A stretch of 58,293 nucleotides of DNA from Candidatus Gastranaerophilales bacterium. Its GTDB lineage: Bacteria > Cyanobacteriota > Vampirovibrionia > Gastranaerophilales > Gastranaerophilaceae. Positions 53,614 to 58,293 of this stretch are shown piece after piece. The translations under genes were made by a program, and so were the position numbers. The stretch is from NCBI GenBank assembly GCA_905234915.1, contig CAJOJP010000011.1, positions 1 to 58,293 on the forward strand. Direction: 5' to 3'. Every line of letters begins with the position of its first letter. Within the stretch, counting starts at the first letter, position 1. The notes below the pieces were generated by a model. That model was not told where the DNA came from. It saw nothing but the letters and a program-made list of their open reading frames with translations, and made no database searches.

Positions 53614-54678
53614 ATGGGAGATGAGGATAAGCAATTTGAAGCCAGCCACCAAAAGCTGCAAAAAGCAAGACAAAACGGTCAGGTTGTAAAATCTAAAGAT
53701 TTTTCTACTGCTCTTTCCCTTCTTGTTATGTTTTTCGTAGTTTTAAAACTGGCACCTTTTATCTGGGATAAAGTTGCTGCACTATTTGTAGGGTTATATG
53801 ATAAAATACCCGATAAGCATCTTGGTGATATAGGGTATGTTCCTATATTACTTTCGGTTTGTTTACATGGAGCATTAATTATAGCTCCAATTCTTATTTG
53901 TGCGGCTTTTATTGCTGCTATGGGAGATTTAATACAAATAGGTCCTTTGATTACTACAAAACCTCTGGAACCAAGCCTGAATAAATTAAATCCGACAAAA
54001 TATTTTAAAAATATATTTTCTTCAAAAACTGTTTTTGAACTTGTAAAAAATATCGTTAAAGTTTTGGTTTTAGGATTTGTAGGCTGGTTTGTATATAAAT
54101 CTCATTTTGCCGGAATTTTAGCTCTTATTTCAATAGATAACTGTTTTGCAATTTTAGAAAAATTTGGGGCTTTGATAATAGATTTTGCAACGAAAGCTTG
54201 TATGATATTCTTTCTGATTGCAGCAGCAGATTATGCAATGCAAAAACGTAAATTTATGAATGACCAAAAAATGAGTTTTAAAGAAGTAAAAGATGAATAT
54301 AAAAACTCTGAAGGCGACCCTCACGTCAAAGCTCAATTAAGACAGCGAAGGCAGCAAATGGCAAGGCAGAGAATGATGGATTCCGTGCAAGAATGTGACG
54401 TTGTCATAACTAATCCCACACATGTTGCCTGCGGATTAAAATATGACCCTCAGCAAATGGAATCACCTAAATTATTAGCAAAAGGAACAGAACTTTTTGC
54501 TAAAAAAATTATTGAAATTGCAAGAGAGCATTCCATTCCCGTAGTGGAAAACCCTCCAGTTGCAAGGGCTATTTTCCGCCTTGTTGATGTTAATGAGTCT
54601 ATTCCCCCTGAACTTTATAAAGCAGTAGCTGAAATTTTAATATTTGTCTATAACTTGAAAAAATCAGCCTCTCATTAG
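53614..54678 (+). CDS. FlhB/SctU-family export switch protein
   Basis: Integral component of a flagellar or type III export gate that controls substrate class. Four hydrophobic segments lie in the first 210 residues, with the linker 'KRKFMNDQKMSFKEVKDEYK' and a cytoplasmic domain with the autocleavage site Asn267-Pro-Thr-His in VVITNPTHVACGLKYD. The start matches the family (DKQFEASHQKLQKARQNGQV). The residue after NPTH is Val, as in SctU proteins, where flagellar FlhB usually has Tyr; the C-terminal 'IPPELYKAVAEILIFVY' is more FlhB-like. No other export gene is in the window, so type and completeness of the apparatus are unknown. Length 354. Confidence 0.9.
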   Translation: MGDEDKQFEASHQKLQKARQNGQVVKSKDFSTALSLLVMFFVVLKLAPFIWDKVAALFVGLYDKIPDKHLGDIGYVPILLSVCLHGALIIAPILICAAFIAAMGDLIQIGPLITTKPLEPSLNKLNPTKYFKNIFSSKTVFELVKNIVKVLVLGFVGWFVYKSHFAGILALISIDNCFAILEKFGALIIDFATKACMIFFLIAAADYAMQKRKFMNDQKMSFKEVKDEYKNSEGDPHVKAQLRQRRQQMARQRMMDSVQECDVVITNPTHVACGLKYDPQQMESPKLLAKGTELFAKKIIEIAREHSIPVVENPPVARAIFRLVDVNESIPPELYKAVAEILIFVYNLKKSASH

Positions 54679-54823
54679 TGTTTTTTTAATAAATAAACCA
54701 AAATCAATTAAACGAAAGACTATATAATTATTATCTTATCTTTGTACAACAGGTTAATATACGTAAATAATTCAAAACTTTATTATTAATCTATACATAT
54801 TCCACTCTCACTCGTAAACTGTT

Positions 54824-54856
54824 TGACCGAATTTTATTCGTTCGGTCATTTTTTTT
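54824..54856 (+). terminator. Terminator after the FlhB-like gene
   Basis: TGACCGAA at 54824-54831 and TTCGGTCA at 54841-54848 form the stem, and eight to ten T follow. It ends directly before the promoter of the next gene. Confidence 0.88.
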
Positions 54857-54862
54857 ATAATT

Positions 54863-54871
54863 TGATATAAT
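54863..54871 (+). promoter_or_regulatory. Extended -10 promoter, leaderless GTG start
   Basis: TGATATAAT (extended -10) ends six bases before the GTG at 54878. No Shine-Dalgarno and no good -35. It overlaps the tail of the preceding terminator region. Confidence 0.65.
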
Positions 54872-54877
54872 AATTAT

Positions 54878-57262
54878 GTGAAAACAGATTTAAAAATAAG
54901 ATTTTGGGATATACTTTTAACTTCAATATCCAGCCTTTTTTTTACAATTAAAATTTATTATTTTTTATATGATAAAATAGGCTGGAGTTCTTTTAAAGAT
55001 TTTTATGTCGGTATATCTGTATATAATAATCATAATAAATATTTGGATATTTATATATTTTTTATTTATTTAATTTTGTTTTTTGCTATTTTCCCTTTTG
55101 TATATAATTTGTCGGATAAATTATATAAACAAAATAAAGAAAAAAGTTTTGAGTTTAAATTACCGGAAAAAATAAAAACAATTTTTTCTAAATTTCAAAA
55201 GCTGCAATATTTTTTTGTATTAGGATTTTTATTTTTACATCCCTTTAGCGGTAATATTTACCCTAAGTTAGTTTTTCTTACAATAATTTTAATAGGAATT
55301 TCTTTATTTGATATACAAAGAAGAAATAAAAATAACAAAGGTTATTCACCGTTTGCAATCTGCGGATTATTTTTTATATTTGGATTTACTGCTTATCAAA
55401 CAGGAACAGCACCTATCGATGACCATCATTTTGGCGAAAAATTTGCGGCATTTTTTATGCACGATAATTTTAATCTTGAATATTATAAAGATATAATGCT
55501 TGTACACGGAAGAATTGATGTTGCTTCAGCCTGGCTCGGCAAATTTTTCTTTAACGAAAATAATATATACGGATATTGTCTTGGGGAGGCTCTCAATAGA
55601 AATATAATTTTTATAATTACAATGATTACAGCATTATTTATTTTCGGGAATAATATTTTATATACTATTCCCCTGCTGCTGCTAAAAGTTCCCTCCGCTT
55701 CCGTACTTATGGTCAGTATTTATATTGCACTTATTAAAGAAAATATAATTAATAAACCTTTATTTTGGTTTTGGTTTTATATAATTTTTTCAATACTTAT
55801 TTCAAGCTATTGGACAACAATAGGTCTTTTTATTACGATTGCGGCATTACCTGTATTTATTTATATATGCGGTAAACTTCCAAATAAAAAATTAAATTTT
55901 TGGATTGCCAGTATATTTATTTTCTTTTTATCTGTCATATTCAGAAACAGTTTTTTTGAATATCTGACTCAGGCAAAATATTATATTGAAGGCTCTTTAG
56001 CCGCATTTGGAAACGATTTTATTACGCTTGACAATAAAACATATTTTCAAACAGCTTTTGAATGGTTATATAAAATGTCTGCTTTATTTTTTACGCCTGT
56101 TCTTATACTTGAAGCAATAAAACAAATAAGAATAAAAACTACCGATTTAAATACAATATTTTTTATTTCTTTTTCTTTGCTGTTTGTAATAATTTCACTG
56201 CCTTATACAATGGGACGACTTGATAACGGACATTTTTTAAGACTGGAATTTGTTTCTTTTCCTTTTTTATGCATTATTATCCCATATTGGTTATATAAAT
56301 ATGCCGATAAAAATATAAAAACAATAGTTGAAAAATTGTTTTTTGCATTATTATGTTGTTTTCTTTTATTTTCAATATTTAATAAATTACCTGAAAAAAT
56401 AAGCAAACTTAATAAAAATTATTATGAAAGCAATACAAAATTATTTAATACTGGAAACATTGAATTAAATAAAAATGAAGAAAAACGATTAACTAAAATT
56501 AAAGATTTTTTATATCAAAATGATGACAGCGAAACATTTTTAGATTTAACAAACAGAGGAATGCATTATCTTTATTTTAATAAAAAAATTCCTGTACAAT
56601 ATTCCTCGTTTTATAATTCAATTGCTTCAATGCAGGCTGCTGAGACTATTGAACGTTTTAGGAAAAAATCACCTGATAATATATTAGTTTATTCCAATAA
56701 TATTTTACATGATAATATATTTCCTTCTCTAAGAATAAATGCACTATACAGATGGATTTTTCTTAACCAAAAGTATGAATACAAAAAAGCGGGTGAAAAC
56801 GTATTTCTTGTAAAAACAAATAAAGAGCAGCATTATACTTTAGATGAACTAAAAGATTTAGATTATTATTTTGGCGCGCAAAATTTAAATTTTTTACCTC
56901 AGGTTTGGGCAGCTTCCGTCAAAACCTTGCCTTTAGTACGTATTATGAGTGATTTTTCCATAGAAATGTACGGAAATGAAATTAAAATAAAATTTTTAAC
57001 TCCCCAAAAGGTAAAAAATTTTGATTTATTATATATTGATACCGGTAAAAAAAATCTTTTAACAAACTTTACAATATCAATAAATAATTCAAGCTCAAAA
57101 ATCAGATGCAAAACAAAGACGGGTAAAATTCTTGTTCCTATGGATAATTTTCCTTCCTGGCTTTTAAATGACAATTTAACCGAAATAATTATTCAAACCG
57201 ATATTTTTATACAATCTGCCGATATATCTTTTTATAACAGAAGTATAAATCACTATCTATAA
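54878..57262 (+). CDS. Large polytopic membrane protein, unknown
   Basis: A 794-residue protein with about twelve hydrophobic segments up to residue 510, then a soluble C-terminal part of about 280 residues. The acidic 'APIDDHHFGEKFAAFF' in the first long outside loop resembles the DE-type catalytic loop of GT-C glycosyltransferases, but no family signature is certain. The C-terminal domain ends in a beta-rich stretch (NFTISINNSSSKIRCKTKTG), possibly carbohydrate-binding. It starts with GTG and is probably translated from a leaderless message. It may modify envelope glycans. Confidence 0.6.
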   Translation: MKTDLKIRFWDILLTSISSLFFTIKIYYFLYDKIGWSSFKDFYVGISVYNNHNKYLDIYIFFIYLILFFAIFPFVYNLSDKLYKQNKEKSFEFKLPEKIKTIFSKFQKLQYFFVLGFLFLHPFSGNIYPKLVFLTIILIGISLFDIQRRNKNNKGYSPFAICGLFFIFGFTAYQTGTAPIDDHHFGEKFAAFFMHDNFNLEYYKDIMLVHGRIDVASAWLGKFFFNENNIYGYCLGEALNRNIIFIITMITALFIFGNNILYTIPLLLLKVPSASVLMVSIYIALIKENIINKPLFWFWFYIIFSILISSYWTTIGLFITIAALPVFIYICGKLPNKKLNFWIASIFIFFLSVIFRNSFFEYLTQAKYYIEGSLAAFGNDFITLDNKTYFQTAFEWLYKMSALFFTPVLILEAIKQIRIKTTDLNTIFFISFSLLFVIISLPYTMGRLDNGHFLRLEFVSFPFLCIIIPYWLYKYADKNIKTIVEKLFFALLCCFLLFSIFNKLPEKISKLNKNYYESNTKLFNTGNIELNKNEEKRLTKIKDFLYQNDDSETFLDLTNRGMHYLYFNKKIPVQYSSFYNSIASMQAAETIERFRKKSPDNILVYSNNILHDNIFPSLRINALYRWIFLNQKYEYKKAGENVFLVKTNKEQHYTLDELKDLDYYFGAQNLNFLPQVWAASVKTLPLVRIMSDFSIEMYGNEIKIKFLTPQKVKNFDLLYIDTGKKNLLTNFTISINNSSSKIRCKTKTGKILVPMDNFPSWLLNDNLTEIIIQTDIFIQSADISFYNRSINHYL

Positions 57263-57267
57263 TCATG

Positions 57268-57290
57268 ACCACGGTAGAGCAGGCGGTTTC
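57268..57290 (+). repeat. Degenerate copy of the ACCACCGGC hairpin
   Basis: CATGACCACGGTAGAGCAGGC followed by GGTTTC aligns with the groEL terminator repeat (same CATGACCAC start and GGTTTnTTT end), with several changes that weaken the stem. Confidence 0.55.
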
Positions 57291-57310
57291 TTTGCATTTC
57301 ATTCCAATAA

Positions 57311-57339
57311 GAAAGCTGCCCCGGTTGGACAGCTTCTTT
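57311..57339. terminator. Bidirectional terminator
   Basis: GAAAGCTGCCC pairs with GGACAGCTTC around a short loop, with T runs on both strands. It serves the converging membrane-protein gene and the 57354 gene. Confidence 0.75.
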
Positions 57340-57353
57340 AAAACTATTTAATT

Positions 57354-57881
57354 TTACTTTGCCCTTTCTTTTACAATATTAACTATCCTCAAATTGCCTT
57401 TGCGTTTTAATACTTCTACCGCCGATTCGTTACCGAAATCTTTGCGCCATTCTTTCTCAAAAGCTATATCTTTCATTAAATCTTTTACATAATTCATATT
57501 TGTTTTAAATTCTGCCGCCTTATTCAAAACATCAAAAATATATCCTTCATCATTGAGTTTTACGGCTTCTAAATAGTGTCCGTATAAATATTCCTGATAT
57601 TTCCTGCTGTTATCAGATAAACCGTCTTTTGACGCTTCAACCGTTTCATAAAATTCTTCTTCTGTCATAATTTGGGAGTACGGTTTTATTGAATTTTTAT
57701 TTACCGAAATAAAATTGCTGTTTTTTACGGGGATTGTATTAGGAAATAAAAATTGCGAATTTATACTGTTTGTTTTTTTATTTATTAAGGTGTTCATTTG
57801 ATTAAAATCATTTTCAAGTAATATATTTGATATGATTTTTTCAACAGAATTTATCTCATTCATGTTAACTTCTATATTCAT
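57354..57881 (-). CDS. Unknown helical protein
   Basis: I do not recognise this 175-residue protein. The first 75 residues are Asn/Ser/Ile-rich and probably loosely folded; residues 75-175 are helical and charged (TEEEFYETVEASKDGLSDNS; 'EFKTNMNYVKDLMKDIAFEK'). There is no signal or membrane segment. AAAGGT precedes the ATG. It is transcribed alone and converges with the large membrane protein. Confidence 0.6.
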   Translation of the reverse strand: MNIEVNMNEINSVEKIISNILLENDFNQMNTLINKKTNSINSQFLFPNTIPVKNSNFISVNKNSIKPYSQIMTEEEFYETVEASKDGLSDNSRKYQEYLYGHYLEAVKLNDEGYIFDVLNKAAEFKTNMNYVKDLMKDIAFEKEWRKDFGNESAVEVLKRKGNLRIVNIVKERAK

Positions 57882-58065
57882 CCGTATAACCTTTCAGAAA
57901 TACTCTCCATTTTCATAGATATAAATTATGTATCGGCAAAAAAAAAATAAACTTTAGTTTTTTGGGTAAATTTTTAATTTATTGTAAAGATTTTTTAATA
58001 AAATAATAAATAAAGCAATTTTAAATATTTTATATACTTTATATATACAAGAAAGAGATATGGTT
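57882..58065. other. A/T-rich gap
   Basis: No gene. It must contain the promoter of the 57354 gene on the minus strand and probably that of the tiny ORF on the plus strand (TATATA-type boxes at 58031-58047). Confidence 0.4.
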
Positions 58066-58134
58066 ATGAAAGCATTAATTAATTTTATTAACAGATATAG
58101 AAAATTTAATACAATGATTTTATTGAATATCTAA
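58066..58134 (+). CDS. Tiny ORF encoding a basic hydrophobic peptide
   Basis: A 22-residue ORF, MKALINFINRYRKFNTMILL and NI. AAAGAG lies eight bases before the ATG and a strong terminator 21 bases after the stop. The peptide alternates hydrophobic residues with Arg/Lys, so it could insert in the membrane, like leader peptides or type I toxin peptides. It may equally be an sRNA locus in which the ORF is incidental. No family is recognised. Confidence 0.35.
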   Translation: MKALINFINRYRKFNTMILLNI

Positions 58135-58155
58135 CAGATAATTTTATATATAAAG

Positions 58156-58192
58156 AATGCCCTGCATTAATGATTTAATGCAGGGCATTTAA
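58156..58192 (+). terminator. Perfect-stem terminator after the tiny ORF
   Basis: A 15-bp perfect stem (AATGCCCTGCATTAA at 58156-58170 with its complement at 58175-58189) with a TGAT loop and short T tail. It closes a transcript of about 150 bases. Confidence 0.85.
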
Positions 58193-58212
58193 TTGGAATG
58201 AAATGAAAATAA

Positions 58213-58233
58213 ACCACCTGCTATGCAGGTGAG
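58213..58233 (-). repeat. Another ACCACC-type hairpin
   Basis: CACCTGC-TAT-GCAGGTG with GGTTTATTTTC on the minus strand has the same design as the hairpins at 23163 and 45518. The 60 bases to the window end hold no recognised feature. Confidence 0.6.
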
Positions 58234-58293
58234 TTCCCAGTCGCTTTAGCTCCAAGTAATTTTACTCAAGAAAAAATCTTCAAATCGGATTCT

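Overview
The window is AT-rich bacterial chromosome with Gram-negative features: lipoproteins, a type IV pilin-like protein, a SctU/FlhB-type export protein, a membrane pyrophosphatase and a divergent GroESL. The leader type of the pilin-like protein (KAFTLSEALIT), the paired GGGtGRT and NifU-like genes, and several short proteins with an N-terminal 'SFG/FGG' motif suggest a gut Vampirovibrionia (Melainabacteria, Candidatus Gastranaerophilales) or a close relative. This is an inference from protein style; there is no rRNA to confirm it. TGA acts as a normal stop codon.

Layout. 1-4.3 kb: formyltransferase, a small GtrA-like fragment, a LexA/UmuD-type self-cleaving repressor with a clear operator, a UmuC polymerase and a short DnaJ. 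4.3-9.6 kb (minus strand): a six-gene run pxpA-yvcK-panB-panC-unknown-dut for pantothenate synthesis, nucleotide sanitation and envelope control. 9.7-13.3 kb: pilin-like protein and membrane pyrophosphatase, each next to a long imperfect palindrome. 13.3-18 kb: YqaA, MurQ, an XRE regulator, a broken TupA-like ATP-grasp gene carrying a palindromic insertion, a Cys-rich small protein and a 5'-nucleotidase. 18-23.2 kb: two lipoproteins (one repetitive, one solute-binding) and groESL. 23.2-27 kb (minus): bioD, a second short DnaJ, queE, a 55-residue zinc ribbon and a radical SAM protein. 27-31.5 kb: UbiA-type prenyltransferase, BlaI-type regulator with an unknown partner, tRNA-Arg, a degenerate 600-base stretch with a G8-tract frameshift, and a TPR protein. 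31.7-36.9 kb: glutamate-synthase-type oxidoreductase, RNase PH, SNF2 helicase. 36.9-45.2 kb: lineage-style unknown proteins, a uridine-kinase-like protein, two coiled-coil proteins and RlmN. 45.5-51.3 kb (minus): GGGtGRT protein, a relic GIY-YIG nuclease inside a palindromic repeat, NifU-like scaffold, SGNH hydrolase, two tRNAs, WecG-type glycosyltransferase, Pgi. 51.7-58.3 kb: tandem small paralogues, Maf, Apt, FlhB-like protein, a large membrane protein, and a tiny ORF followed by a strong terminator.

Most genes are housekeeping. The less ordinary material is in the gene starts and between genes. At least four genes without a Shine-Dalgarno have a -10 box ending exactly six bases before the start codon, as expected of leaderless mRNAs. 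Several families of palindromic repeats lie between genes, and once inside a gene. No CRISPR array, integrase, intact transposase or complete defence system was found.
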